The notes: generated from the sequence alone by a model not told the origin. A DNA stretch of 64,000 nt from Neckera pumila (GCA_963969595.1 OZ018412.1:7380501-7444500), one strand, 5' to 3'; numbered from the stretch's first letter, positions 48,736 to 61,159 are shown. Made by a program: numbers and translations.

Positions 48736-50196
48736 CCACTAAAGTGCATTGTTCCTACCAGGGACAAAATGGATTTTGGACAAGTTCCTATGAGCTCACT
48801 TTTTGGTGAAACTTTCTTAAACATTCTCATTAGATAGAAAAACTAATTAGCTTTCTAGGAATGTAATTTTTATTTCAATTGGTGCCCAGGAGCAAAAGTT
48901 ATACTACAATAACCTCAAAACGGGGGAGACCGGGCAACAAAAAAATCCATAAAAAACTGAAATAAATTTTTTAATTTATTTTCTCTAATAGATTATATTT
49001 CTGTCTAAATAGGCAGCTTTGATTCATTCCATTTGGATTAGTGATGTGAAAGTTATAGAGCTTCTTGTTTTGCAGGCAATCAAAGCATCTTTTGGAAAAA
49101 AAAAATTCTTTACTTTGAATGCTAATATCTTTCAATCCGTATAGTCAAACATCACAAATTTTTTACCACATGGCCTAAGAAAAGTGTAGTACAAGATCAT
49201 GCAATTAGATTCTTAAAAAAAGAATTTAGATTTCTTGAATGAACACAACAAAAGTAGCAGTTTTAACCCCTAAAGGACCATTGTCCGTTTGGGGGACAAA
49301 TGAATTTTTGTCTTGGTTTTCTGAAACTTTTTTTGAAGATAGAAAAACTGAAAAACTTCATGGATATATATATATATATTTTCAATCGGTGCCTAGGAAC
49401 AAAAGTTATGGCCAAATAAGCTCAAAACATGGGAGAGGGGGCAACAAATTTTTTTTGCAAATAATCAAATTAAATTTTTTTTTCCTTATAGATTATATTT
49501 TTGCCTATTTGGGAAGCTTTGATTCATTTCATTTGGATTTTTTATGAGAAAGTTATGGACAATCTTGTTTTTTGGGCAATTAGAGCATCTTCTTGAAAAA
49601 AATAACTTGTAGGATTCATTTTGGAATGCAATTTTTGCAATTTTTCAAAATGAAAAGTTCCACATGGTTTAGTTTTCTTGCTAGAACAATCTCACCATTG
49701 GAATTAGTGCATTTTAATTCCATCTAAAAGATATTAATACTTTAGATTTTCCTTCTATCTTGTACTATCTTCTACTTAATAATTTTCTTAAGAATGAAAA
49801 TTAGTTTTTTTTTATTTTTTTATTTTCCAAGACTCTCAACTCAATTCTCCACTATAAAGATTTAAAGCTCAAAACTTTGTAGTGCAAAAATTTTAAGTTA
49901 AAAATGTTCAAGTTAAAAAATCTAGTCCCACAATGTGCTCAAAATCTTGATTTTTTCACTTTAACGCAAATATTTTGCAATCTGTGCGGTCAAAAATTCT
50001 GAAATTTCTTCCACACATTGATATACTAGTTAGGTATGAGATCTTACCATTGGATGTGCAAAAAAAACAATTTTCAGATTTTTTTACTCTTTGCACTAGA
50101 AATGGCAGTTTTGAGAGTTTTTTGGCAGAAAATTGGCCTTGGTCTTTTAGGGGTTAAGTGATTTTTGATAGAAAAATGGCCTTGGTCCTTTAGGGA
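48736..50196 (+). mobile_element. TTAA-type element, copy J (about 570 bp), split by copy K
   Basis: Left part 48736-49262 starts CCACTAAAGTGCATTGTTCC directly after the TTAA that closes copy I. Right part 50158-50196 ends CCTTGGTCCTTTAGGGA before TTAA (50197-50200). The break falls within 'cagttttaagtgattttt', where relatives read 'cagttttgagtgattttt', so a TTAA created by one substitution was the target of copy K. Confidence 0.85.
49267..50153 (+). mobile_element. TTAA-flanked element, copy K (887 bp), nested in copy J
   Basis: CCCCTAAAGGACCATTGTCC at the left, CTTGGTCTTTTAGGGG at the right, TTAA at 49263-49266 and 50154-50157. It interrupts copy J in the same orientation. No coding capacity beyond short frames. 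Confidence 0.9.
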
Positions 50197-50375
50197 TTAA
50201 TCACTTAAAAGTATATAGAGTGTTCAGTTCAAGCTTTCAATGAATGTCATACTATTACTATTGGTTGTGTCTCATAAACCATAATAGAATGTTCAGAAAT
50301 CATAGCATTATTCAATTAAGTAGATTGTTTTCCAAAATGAAAATTCTGTCTTTGTAGGAAACAATTCTTTTCTAA

Positions 50376-51303
50376 TCTCTAAAGGACCAAACACCATTTT
50401 TTGGCAACATAGCAATTTTGGGTAGCTCACTACAAATGGAAATTTTAATTTTTTTCTTTGAAGTTTTCACACAAGATGTGCCCGGGGAGGAGCTTCAGGC
50501 CCAACAATTTTCATAACTTTTGACTTTATGGGTAAAAAGTTATTGCATGATATATAAATTTTTGCGTTCAGCGGGTAGCCCGGGCAACTCAAAAGAATTC
50601 TTTAAAAAACACAAAAAATTAAAATCTGAAATTGGTTTTAGAGATTTATATATACTTGGAAAGCTCTAAATCATTCCATTTGGATTAACGAGTCAAAAGT
50701 TATGAGGATTCTTAGTTGGAGGGTAGTTATGGAATCTCTATTCTAAAATCAATTTTGAAGTCCTTTCTCTAACTCAATTTTCAATATTTTTGAATTAAAA
50801 ACAAAATATTAGATGTATAGTGTTTGTTACAAGATTACAGTTGTTGGGATTGGCATTTTTCAATTCTATAATTAAATTCTTGACAATTTAGTATTTTGAG
50901 TCATTCTCTACCTCTTCCTACTTACTATTTTTTTCCTATATGTTGTACAATTCCAAATGATCTGAAAATTTTCAAGCATATAGCCAACTTGCTTTGAAGA
51001 ATGAATCCAAAGAGTAACCACCATTTTGGACATTTTTTCATACAAATGTGACCTTGTGAAGGGCAGCTGCCCGGATTTTTGCAGTGATGAAAAAAAGATT
51101 TTTGTCAATTCAAACGCTATTATCTTGCAATCTACGTGGTGGAATATCCTGAAATTTTTTCCACATCTTCTTAAACTAGTGTACTACAATATCATATGTT
51201 TACATGTGTTCAAAAATGTTTTTTTTCTAAAATTTGGTATTTGTATTAGAAATGGCAGTTTTGGAGTGGTTTTGGTGAAAACATAGTCAAAAACCTTTAG
51301 GAG
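50376..51303 (+). mobile_element. TTAA-type element, copy L (928 bp, subfamily 2)
   Basis: Left end TCTCTAAAGGACCAAACACC after CTAA; right end AAACCTTTAGGAG before TTAA (51304-51307). The full-length plus-strand copy of subfamily 2. Confidence 0.82.
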
Positions 51304-51458
51304 TTAAAAGGCAAATTTTTAATTTGGAGAACATGACTTTTGTCAAGTTTGAAATAGTAGACTAAATGGAAAGGGAGTAGGAAGTTCACTATAATCGAAT
51401 GATTAGGAACGTGTCCAATGAAAAGATAAAAAGTAAAAAGTAACTTCCAAAGACACTA

Positions 51459-51743
51459 AGGTAGTCTGCTCTTGACCGACCATTTAAAAGCTGATTTCTT
51501 TTTTCAGGGAAGCTAAACTCCTTGAAACAATTTTCCGTAAATTTTTCTAGGAAGAAAAAAAGAATTGGCATCTAATCCAAGTCATTTCATATTTTTGGGA
51601 CCTTTGTGGAATTAGTTACGAATTTTTGAAGTTGAAACATAGTGGTCACGAAAACCGACCACCTCTTGAAATGTACATTGTTAGTACATTGAAGAACGAA
51701 AAATGTACCTCTGTGTCGTGATCGCTTTTAGAGCCGACTACCT
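51459..51743. mobile_element. TA-flanked MITE with AGGTAGTC termini
   Basis: 285 bp between AGGTAGTCTGCTCT and its near-complement AGAGCCGACTACCT, with TA outside (51457-51458 and 51744-51745). Part of the interior ('ggcatctaatccaagtc', 'ttgaagttgaaacat..ggtcac', 'tgtacctct') recurs at about 60515-60715. Confidence 0.72.
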
Positions 51744-51763
51744 TAGCAAATCATTGCTAACTA

Positions 51764-53656
51764 AGGTAACTGCACCCATACCCAATCATTTAAGTGGTTT
51801 TGAAACAGATCATGAATAGTATGAAGCAATGCAAATTTTTCCCAAGTAGGAAGATAGGAAATATGGAGATTGTAATTTTTTGGTAATTTTATTTCCAAAA
51901 CTAAAATTACTATGATTTTTGGAAGCCAAAAAGTAGACTGAACCCATATCCAATGTTAGAGTCTTCCAATTCCAATCAATCAAGAGACTACTTTCCCACT
52001 CACTACTTTCCGCATACTTTATAACACTTTAGGACATGTGTCATGACATTCTTAGGGCTGGTTTATACTTGGCCTGGGGTCGGATGGAAGGCCGGCCGGA
52101 TTTGCCTTCAATCCGGCCCACAATCCGGCCCAATTCTTCCATTTGACCCCAACTAATGTAAAGCCCTTGGGCCGGATTCTAGGGTCGGATTTCAAATTCT
52201 TCCATCCGGCCCCAACTAATATAAAGCCCTTGGACCGGATTCTAGAGCCCAATTTCCAATTCTTGTGCTCTAGGATTTTTTCAATGCTCAATTTAAGAAA
52301 ATAAAAACACACACATGTTTTCTTATTTCTTTCTTTCTTTCTCTCCTATTAAAAAAAAGAAAAAAGAGTTCATTTATTTTTTTCTTCCTTTTTCTTTTTC
52401 TTCCTATTTATTCTATTTCAAAAATAAAAGAGAGATTCTCTTTCTCTTCTGATTTTTCATTTTCTTTATACAAATAAATGTTTGATGATTGACTGAGGTT
52501 AAACCAAAAAACTTTCTACTTCTTCTATCAAATTTTTTAAATAAAAAAGAAATGACTTGAAAGTGCTGACATCGAAACTAGAGTTGCAACCCCAGAATAG
52601 TTGTCATTTATTTTTATGAGAATTTAAAGAACTTCAACTAACAAAGAGTTTTGGTCTTGTCACTGTATGGGTTCAAAAATAATCACATGACTAAACCAAA
52701 GAAACATAGATTATGTATACTGTATTATCTTTAATCAATTAGAAAATGTCCAATTCGAAAGTGGCCTTATTGTTACACTTGTTAAAAATAATTAATGAAA
52801 ACCGTTAAGTTACATTTGTGCAATGCTTGCAGATATAATGCTTGTTAGTAAGTCAAGTCTTTGAATAACAAGCAAAACGACTTTTTTTTATTTTTTTTAC
52901 TTCTTGAAACATGGACAATTTCCATTGATTAAGGAAACAGTATAGAGAGCAAGCCATTGGTGGAGTTTTTTTTGGTTTTTTTACTTTCTAATTTAAATGT
53001 TAAACACAACAGAAAAGACCCAAATCAACATAATCAGGAGCCGAGTCTTCACGGCCCCAGTGAGAGCCAGGCCATCAAATGATAAATATTTCCTTGCATG
53101 TATCCGCTTAACTGAATAATAAAAACAATAATATTGTACTCCTAGATTGACAACATAGCTCCGCAGACAGTGGAGGAAAGTTTCTTGAGGACACAGTTCT
53201 TACAAAAAAAGAAAAAAAAAGACCTTTCATTGATAGACGGTGGAGATTTGTACAATCCAACGGAGGAGCCCTATACGGCCCCAATCCGGCCCTAGATGGG
53301 AGTTCAAGCCACCCAAAACCTCGTCCCCATTGCTCCCTTGGGGCTAGATGGTTTGGTGCCAAAACCATGCCACCTAAGGCGACACGTAGGATGAATTGTA
53401 GTTCCGGCCGGCCCCAAGTATAAAGCCCTTGGGTCGGATTTGGAGAAATTGAATGATTCTATTGGTTCAAACTTGGAGAGTTCCGATCGGCCTTCCATCC
53501 GGCCCCAAGTATAAACCGGCCCTTAGTTTCAAAATTGGAAAGGAGGAAAAAATGCATTCCAATCTTTGTTTGTAAACCTGCTCCAACTTTGGTTGGAAAT
53601 ACATGCATGCTACAGGTTGGGTTTTAGACCCTGGTTGGGTATAGGTGCAGTTACCT
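51764..53656. mobile_element. TA-flanked MITE with AGGTAACTGCACCC termini, interrupted
   Basis: Termini AGGTAACTGCACCCATACCC and its near-complement, TA outside (51762-51763 and 53657-53658). Without the nested element it is about 422 bp and matches the 393-bp element at 62516-62908 in its interior. Confidence 0.8.
52055..53522. mobile_element. Harbinger-like element nested in the previous MITE (1468 bp)
   Basis: Ends GGGCTGGTTTATACTTGG and CCAAGTATAAACCGGCCC, TTA duplicated outside (52052-52054 and 53523-53525). The inverted repeat continues imperfectly for about 45 bp including 'tccatccggcc'. Subterminal words of the type 'agcccttgggccggatt' recur at both ends. A TTA duplication with GGG..CCC termini fits PIF/Harbinger. 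I saw no transposase frame. Confidence 0.82.
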
Positions 53657-53658
53657 TA

Positions 53659-55030
53659 ATGTTGTGATCAATGTTGTAAATTTTCCTGGGATGCAACTGA
53701 AGAATCTAAACAGAACTCCCATTGTTCTTCGAGACAGGTACAATTTAAATTTATGAGGCTACATACCATATTCATTGGAGGCCCACTACTGTATCCATCC
53801 AAGATGTGAGGACTGCATAACTTATTCTTTTTGAGAGACTTCCGTCGTTGTGCGTAACTTATATGCTAACTTAACTTACACCACAATGGAAAAATACACG
53901 GCAGCCAGCCCTAGTAACGTAGGTTGTGGTAACTTAACCAGTGATGGAAGAATGAATTCATCATCAGAGATTGGAACAACTTCTGGACTTCTAATCAATT
54001 CTGCCAGTCAGTCTCTCCAACACATGGGTCTCTCTGTCGCACCAAAAAATAAATCGGAACTCATCAGGATGAGGAGCATTTCAGAGATTCCTCCATACCA
54101 GATTTTCAAATACCCTACTCACTGCATGGTAGAATAGCTCTTACAATACAATACCCTACATGAAGGTACATGAAGGTACATGAAGGTCAGATTTGGCATA
54201 AATTAAGTCATTCTTCATATTTTTGAAAGTGCCACAAGGTGACTAGTGATTGGTATAAGGTGACATGGAATTATCAAAATTTGATGTGGAAATTCCATTG
54301 GGGCACTATCTGGCCATTACTTAGAGTACTGTACTACAATACGGTACAGTACAGTACTGCGATAGACACTGTTTTTTTGTTTTTGTTTTTTTGACAAAAA
54401 TGAAACTGAATTTCATTACGAGAGATAAACATTGGGTTCAAACTACAGAACTGAAATACATAGTTGGAAAACTCTTCAACAAGTTCCTGGATTTGACTAT
54501 GAAACTAACCTGCTCAGTTTTAGTATGACTAAACAATCAGCTGCAGAGGAATATTCTGAGTTTGAAATGTTTGCAATTGCACAGAAGTTCAGTTTGTGCC
54601 TTTCCAAAACTTTTAAAAACATAAATTCAAAGCAGAAAAAATTGTATAAAACTCAGCCTCGGACTACTTTACTTCAGTTTCCTCTGGTGATGAGTAAAAT
54701 TAGTCCTTCTGTGGCAGTGCCAGCACATCGCCTAACTTACTTATACGTCAGATGTGGGTGCTGCATCCTAATAATTAATACTCCCTGAAATTGGGCCTCA
54801 GTCTGCCCTTCATAACTCTTTTTCATGTGCATATGGTGGTCAGTGAGTGCCAGAGGCAGAATCCCTTATTTTTAATTTTAGAAATCGTGGGACTGAACCC
54901 CAAAATGATCCATCGATAGCAAAGGTCGCAATTATATAAAACCTTTGTCAGTTGAGGCTGCCTCATTGGCCTAGACTCTTCATTAGTTCAGTTACCTTGT
55001 GTTTTTCTCGTGGGAATAATCTCTCCCATT
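53659..55030. other. Intergenic, no gene; short tandem
   Basis: 54158-54187 has three copies of ATGAAGGTAC. 54325-54362 is rich in GTACTGTAC/CAGTACAG words. 54370-54440 ('ttttttgacaaaaatgaaac..tttcattacgag') resembles the reversed 3' tail of plant LINEs. The frames at 53850-54137 and 54432-54788 have no family resemblance. Confidence 0.4.
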
Positions 55031-55035
55031 CTTTT

Positions 55036-56230
55036 TTGAAACCCGGAGTTTATTCCAAGAAATAAACCAAGAACAAATGGCGGAAGCCGAGGGCAAAGCC
55101 CTGAAGAAAGAATGCCAAGATGCCAAACCACACAAGGAAAACAATGCTAAAAGCCTGTTGTCCCTGCGGAGGACAAATGCATTTTCGGGCAGGTACCTAC
55201 GGGTTGAAATTTTCCCTTGATTTTTTGAAACTTTTTTTGGAGGTAGAAAAACTGATTAGCTTCATGGGAATATAATTTTTTTCATAATCAATGCCCAGGA
55301 ACAAAAGTTATGACCGAATAAGTTCAAAATTGGGGACAGGGGGTAGCACGTGCAGCAAAAAAAATTTGCACGTTTTTTTTTTTTTATTATTATTATTTTT
55401 CTCATAGATTATATTTTTTCCCCTATCTTAAAAGCTTTGATTAATTTCATTTGGATTTGTTATGAGAAAATTATGGACATTCTTGTTTTTGGGGCACTTA
55501 GAGCATCTTTTGCAAAAAATAACTTGTAGGACTCATTTCTGAATGCAATTTTTCAAATTTTTCAATTTTTTTTTTAGGAAAAGGGTTAGTTTATTTGCTA
55601 GAACAATCTCACCATTGGGAATAGTGCATTTTAATTCCATCTAAAATATATAAATATTTTAGATTTTCCTTCTATCTCGTACCTCCTTCTACTTAACAAT
55701 TTTTTTAGTAATGAAAATTAAGTTTTTTTGAATTTTTTTTTTGGGTAGATTTTCAACTCAATTCTCCACTATAAACATTTAAAGTTCAAAACTCTGTAGT
55801 GTAAAAATTTTAAGTTAAAAATGTTCAAATCAAAAAATCCAGTCCCACAATGTGCTAAAAAATTTGTTTGTTTTTTTCACTTTAAACGTATCTTGCAATT
55901 TTGTGCGGTCAAAAATTTTGAAATTTTTTCCACACATTTTTATACTAGTTAGGTGTAAGATCCTATGGTTAGATGTGCAAAAAAAACATTTTTAATTTTT
56001 TTCACTCTTTGCTAAAAAAATGGCAGTTTGGGGTGTTTTTTGGCAGAACAAAGACCTTGGGCCTTTAGGGGTTAAACAAAGACCCTACAAGTGGGTTTCT
56101 TGAGGTCCCAAGTCATGTCCATACCTTGTCTGAAGCCAAAGAACGGAGTATGGATCCAAGTGTTATCAAACTTGCGTAGCAATTTGTGTGACTTGGCTGG
56201 GTACCTCCCACATGATAGAGGTCTGATACC
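55036..56230 (-). mobile_element. Possible LINE-type 3' fragment, copy 2, split by TTAA copy M
   Basis: 55036-55145 and 56076-56230 together match 44942-45225 ('tttttgaaacccggagttta', 'gccgagggcaaagccct', 'tgggtttcttgaggtcccaa', 'gacttggctgggtacctcc'). Copy M lies between the two parts. Confidence 0.45.
55151..56071 (+). mobile_element. TTAA-type element, copy M (about 921 bp, subfamily 1)
   Basis: The left terminus is worn ('gctaaaagcctgttgtccct') but the following 'gcattttcgggcaggtacct' is typical. The right end CCTTGGGCCTTTAGGGG is followed by TTAA (56072-56075). Confidence 0.75.
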
Positions 56231-56377
56231 AAGCCGTCCTCACGTGGATCTTCCTCCCTTTTCAGAATTCGAATGGAAATAGCCACTCTAATTGCACTGC
56301 CATGGGGACAATGAGCTTTGGTCGGACTCAGAACTTGACATGTGGAAGTTACATAATCGTATGGGAAATGCAGTATA

Positions 56378-57686
56378 GGGGAGGCAATCCATTTGCAAGT
56401 AATTAACCCCTAAATGATCATTGTCCCTTCAGGGGACAAATGCATTTTTGGGCAGGTACTTACGGGTTGAAATTTTCTCCTGATTTTTTGAAACTTTTTT
56501 GGAGGTAGAAAAATTGATTAACTTAGTGGAAATATAATTTTTTTCACAATCGGTGCCCGAGAACAAAAGTGATGACCAAATAAGCTCAAAACAGGGGACG
56601 TGGGACAATACGGGCAGCAAAACAAAATTTGCAATTTTTTTCTTATAGTATTTTTTTCTCACAGATTATATATTTGTCTATCTAGAAAGCTTTTATTCAT
56701 TTCATTTGGATTTGTTATGAGAAAGTTATAGACATTCTTGTTTTTTGAGCAGTTAAAGCATCTTTTTGAAAAAATAACTTGTAGGATTCATTTCTTAATG
56801 CAATTTTTCAAATTTTTCAAATTTTTTTTGCATGGCTTAGTTTACTTGCTAGAACAATCTCACCATTGGAATTAGTGCATTTTAATTCCATCTGAAATAT
56901 ATGAATATTTTAGATTTTCCTTCTATCATGTACCTACTTTTATTTAACAATTTAAAAAAAAATGATAATTAAGCTTTTTTCCCTAGACTCTCAACTCAAT
57001 TCTCCACTACAAAGATTTAAAGCTTGAAACTCTGTAGTGCATAAATTTTAAGTTAAAAATGTTAAAGGCCAAAAAAATCTAGTCTTGCAATTTATTGAGA
57101 AACTTATTTTCCACTTTAAATGCAAATATCTTGCAATCTGTGCGGTCAAAAATTGTGAAATTTTTTCCACACTTTTTCATATTGGTTAAGTATAATATCC
57201 TATGGTTAGATGTGAAAAAAATAATTTAATTTTTTTCTTGACTCTTTGCTATAGAAATGGTTGTTTTCAGTGTTTTGGGGCAAAAAAAAGGCCTTGGTCC
57301 TTTAGGGGTTAAAGAATTACACGTATCTGCGGGTCGGGTTTCTTCAGTGGGGAAATATTCCTATATGAAGAAATAGAATCCGGAAGGTTTCCATATATTT
57401 TTTTTGGATTTTTTTTCTCTCAAGACGTATTTACTATGAATTTTTTAATTGAAAATTCTATTTGATCCATTCTAGTCATATAAACTTTCCTATTTCCAAC
57501 CAAGGGTTGGTTGCAAAATCCACTAAGGATTGGTTGCAACATTGACAGTCTTAAAGGCAATCCTAATATGCCACAACTGCCTTGGGAATCATGCCATAAT
57601 TAATCATTGTTCATCTCCTCCTTCATAGAAAGAGAACAACCTACATAGCCACAGTAAGACGTTGATCAGGAATGGATTGCCTCCCC
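56378..57686. mobile_element. TA-flanked inverted-repeat element interrupted by TTAA copy N
   Basis: GGGGAGGCAATCCATT at the left and its exact complement at the right, TA on both outer sides. Without copy N it would be about 403 bp. No coding capacity. Confidence 0.65.
56407..57308 (+). mobile_element. TTAA-flanked element, copy N (902 bp, subfamily 1)
   Basis: CCCCTAAATGATCATTGTCC at the left, CCTTGGTCCTTTAGGGG at the right, TTAA duplicated (56403-56406 and 57309-57312). Contains the usual 'ttcattt' core and the 'gtgcggtcaaaaat' 3' part. Confidence 0.9.
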
Positions 57687-57688
57687 TA

Positions 57689-59179
57689 ATATATTCTTGT
57701 CATATTGCATGAATGTGCAAATTGAGAGGTAAATACAAATATAAGAGCATTCCAAATGGGTTGTTGGAAAACTTATCTAAACAAATTTATAGAGGAGACC
57801 TTGGATCAATAGGAGCCAATAGGAATCCTTCTCCACAAAGGGAGGTGTGACATCCCTTTTGTGCTTTCTAGCAACAATCATGGTAGAATGTTAGGCCGAG
57901 TGAAAGTGAAAAGCGAAGCGTTGAAAACTTTTTCATGCTCATTTTTCATCTCTAGAGGAGAACCAAAAAGTTGTCCCAAATGACCTAATATTTTGATGGA
58001 TCTTGTTGGAAGAAAAAAGAATTTTAGATTCTCTCTTATGCACTTCTTGAACATCATATAAATAATTTATGAGAAAATTTTCAAGTATTCAAAATAGATA
58101 TATTTTAAAGCTTGTCTAGATTATCATGAATAGAGGCTATATATAAACATGATATATGTCGGCATAGGGGTGCTATTATGTGAGCCTAGGATCACGAGCA
58201 CATTAATCTAAAAAACTATACACTTATGATATAAGCACCCTCAATGGTTGTAGGATATCTACTTATACCTATTTTCAAGGCTCATATGCTCACATTTCCA
58301 TACTCACATGCTAGCATCGTTGTATACCAACATGCCAGCTATACGTGACTGAAAGTAATTTCTCTCTTGGACAAATCTGAAAAGATGAAGTCTCTAAAAG
58401 ATATTTTTTTGACTTGGTGCAAACATCAAGTCTTTTATGAGGACAATGTGATCAACCCAAAGTAGAAACTTGCTCCCATCTTCACTATTAACACTACCCT
58501 CTCCATACCAATTTGGGATTCGGCTTAGCATATATTTTCTTTTTCTTTGCCAAATCAACCACCTTCGAAGGAAAACCAAAATGAAGGCCAATAGGGGTGC
58601 TTAGATCCTTATAAGACCATCAATCGTGTAAAAAGACTTTATACCAAAAATAGATTTATATCATACGGTTACTTATATGGCGGTAATTTGGTGCTAAAAG
58701 ATTGGTCCCAAGTGCATAACATTGGATGGCCATCCATCCTTGACCCAAATTTTCTACTTGGGCCTAATTTGAATTGCCCTAAGTTTGTAAAATTGGGCCA
58801 GGGCCCTTATTACATGAAATTGCCCTAAATCCAAGTTGTTTTATTATTATTTTAAGTAGTGCAGAAAGCAATCTACACTAGATTAATGAAGCTATTTACA
58901 TCCATGAAAAATAGATGAAATTTGCAATTTATGGATGAAAGATGTTTTACTCATCCCAAAGAGTGTACATTCATCAAAATAGAACAATACCGTACCAAGG
59001 TTTGATAGCATGGCGGATTTCATTAAAATGGCACCATTCCCAAACTTTGGTGCTTTTACAATTCAGACTACCCAGTTTGAAATCTATACTTATCCTAGAT
59101 GGTTCAAACCGCCTAATTTGAAATCTATACCCATCCTAAATGGTTCAGGCTGTGCGGTCTGAAAGTGGCGCATTTCATT
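57689..59179. other. Intergenic, no gene; dispersed-repeat fragment
   Basis: 58015-58150 is a fourth copy of the repeat at 24246 and 25103. No frame is supported. Confidence 0.4.
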
Positions 59180-59582
59180 ATGCAATCAATACCTTAAATG
59201 AGGCTGTTTGTTTGTTTGTTTGTTTGTTTTGTTTTCAATACCTTAAATGAGGCTGTTTGTTTGTTTGCTTGTTTTGTTTGTAGCGTGGACAACTTCCTGA
59301 CCGTGCGTCCCCCGGCCGCGTGCTTGGTACCGTCGGAAAGCTCTCACCGAGGAGGGGTGCACCGGCTTGGTTTTGTGGCGTTTGGAGCGGTGGTGCAAAA
59401 GTTATTGAATTTCAAAGTATTTATTGATTAAAAAATTAGAAAATTACTTTTACTTTGATTTTGGTGGCGTTCTTGGTATTGGGAGTGGAACCGGGAGTAG
59501 AACTGGGAGTAGAATCGGAAGTAGAACCAGGAGTGGAACCGGGAGTAGATGAAAATTGGGCCAACGGCACAGGGTCAAACTA
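59180..59582 (+). repeat. Dispersed repeat, copy 2 (inverted relative to 17444-17795)
   Basis: Same GC-rich middle, 12-bp 'gggagtagaacc' units and 'gggccaacggcacaggg' end as copy 1. Its left end 'caataccttaaatgaggctg' plus a TTTG run is present twice in tandem (59187 and about 59237), unlike in copy 1. Confidence 0.72.
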
Positions 59583-60755
59583 GTTTTAATGAAATTCACC
59601 ATTAACATTTTGCGATTTCATCCACTAAAAAAGGGAGAATATCTCGCCAAATATTCCTCTACAAAAAAAATTCCATCGCTTTTTAATTAGCGGAAATTTG
59701 CTCCGAAAAAAACAACTGCCTGAACTGGATCCCTCCCAACGACATTCCTGTATTGTACGCATCCTCCTCCAGTATCCCTATTCCCTAGGAGCATCTAATC
59801 GTCTCCCTGCCCCAAAGCCCCGGCTCATCGGCCGGCCCCATAACTGCCACTCTTGTTGACTTTGAAGAAAAGAGCAGTTAAACCACGCAAAAACATGTTT
59901 AGCTGGGCAGCCAACCACAGCAGCAGCACGGGGCCAACTTTAATATATTATGATATTAATAGGGGCCCAATTTAGCTGGGTCTGCAAGGCACCTGCCCCT
60001 GCAACGGTCAGAATCATCCTGGTATTTAGGAACACAATATGCCACTTTTAAAATTAAAAAAAAAACAGAAAATCTATTAGTTCATCGATTGTTGTTATTT
60101 TTAAATAAATTTTATTATGGGCCCAAACATTCCGTCATTTGAGCCAGTTTATTATCAATCAATCCTTGCAGCCTTGAGCGCCTTGTACATGATTCTGACC
60201 TAAATCCTTTTGGGACGTCTGCTGGGTAGGAGGTTCTTAACCCTTTAGTGACCGTGGTTGATTTGGAGGGCAGGTGTAGTTTTTCAAGAAAATGAATTTT
60301 GTGGCCACTTTAAAGATGTAGTCTTAGATCAAACCATACAAGGTGTTTCCATAAGGGAGATTCTTCAACTTGACAAAAAATCAAACTCATCTAACAATAC
60401 AAATTGCTATAAATAAGGTAGGAGGTCCATGAATCAACCTTTTAAGGGCTAAAATTGAATTTTGGGGAAGCAAAACATGTTTAAATATTTTTTAAGTAAA
60501 TTTTCCTCAAAAGACAAAGTAGAATAGGCATCTAATCCAAGTCGTTTCATATTTTTTCAAGCTTTGTGAAACTAGTTACAAATTTTTGAAGTTCACAAAA
60601 AATGGTCATCTGTGGTCATCAAAACGATTACCCTTCTAAAATGTGCAGATTTGGTACATTGAAGAAATTGAAATGTACCTCTAAATCATATTTGCTTCTA
60701 GAGCCTTGTTAGGGTTGCCATCCTAATGTGACACTAGCATTTTACATTGGTATGT
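59583..60755. other. Intergenic, no gene
   Basis: About 60515-60715 matches the interior of the MITE at 51459-51743. 'ttaaccctttagtgacc' at 60238 recalls the TTAA-family end, but no partner end was fixed. Confidence 0.35.
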
Positions 60756-61008
60756 CCATCAGCGACGGTCCAGACGCGTCCGGATCGCGACAGGATCGCG
60801 ACGCACCCCCAAAATTAGAGTTTTTCCTAAAAAAACGACGATGAAATTTGTCAGGTCCGTCCACTAGCCTAGACTGTCGACAACATGCCTTCGACGGCAT
60901 GGACAAACAGACCATCGTCATGGACGGACGGACAATCCGTTGAACAAACGATTAGTTTGTCCACGGAACGCTCCAGGTTGTCGACTAGACAGTCAGGTCG
61001 TCTAATGG

Positions 61009-61159
61009 CACTAGTAGAAAATTCAGTTTTTCTGTTGTTTTGGTCGCGTTGATCCGGTCAAAATCTGACAGAATTCTGTTGATTTTCAACAGAATTCTGT
61101 CAGATTTTGACCGGATCAACGCGACCAAAACAACAGAAAAACTGAATTTTCTACTAGTG
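61009..61159. mobile_element. CACTA-ended mini-hairpin, 151 bp
   Basis: CACTAGTAGAAAATTCAG at the left and its exact complement at the right. The whole element is an almost perfect palindrome about a TTGATTTTCAA centre. CACTA..TAGTG ends mark En/Spm-type transposons. Flanks are TGG and CGG, a 3-base duplication with one mismatch. Confidence 0.82.
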
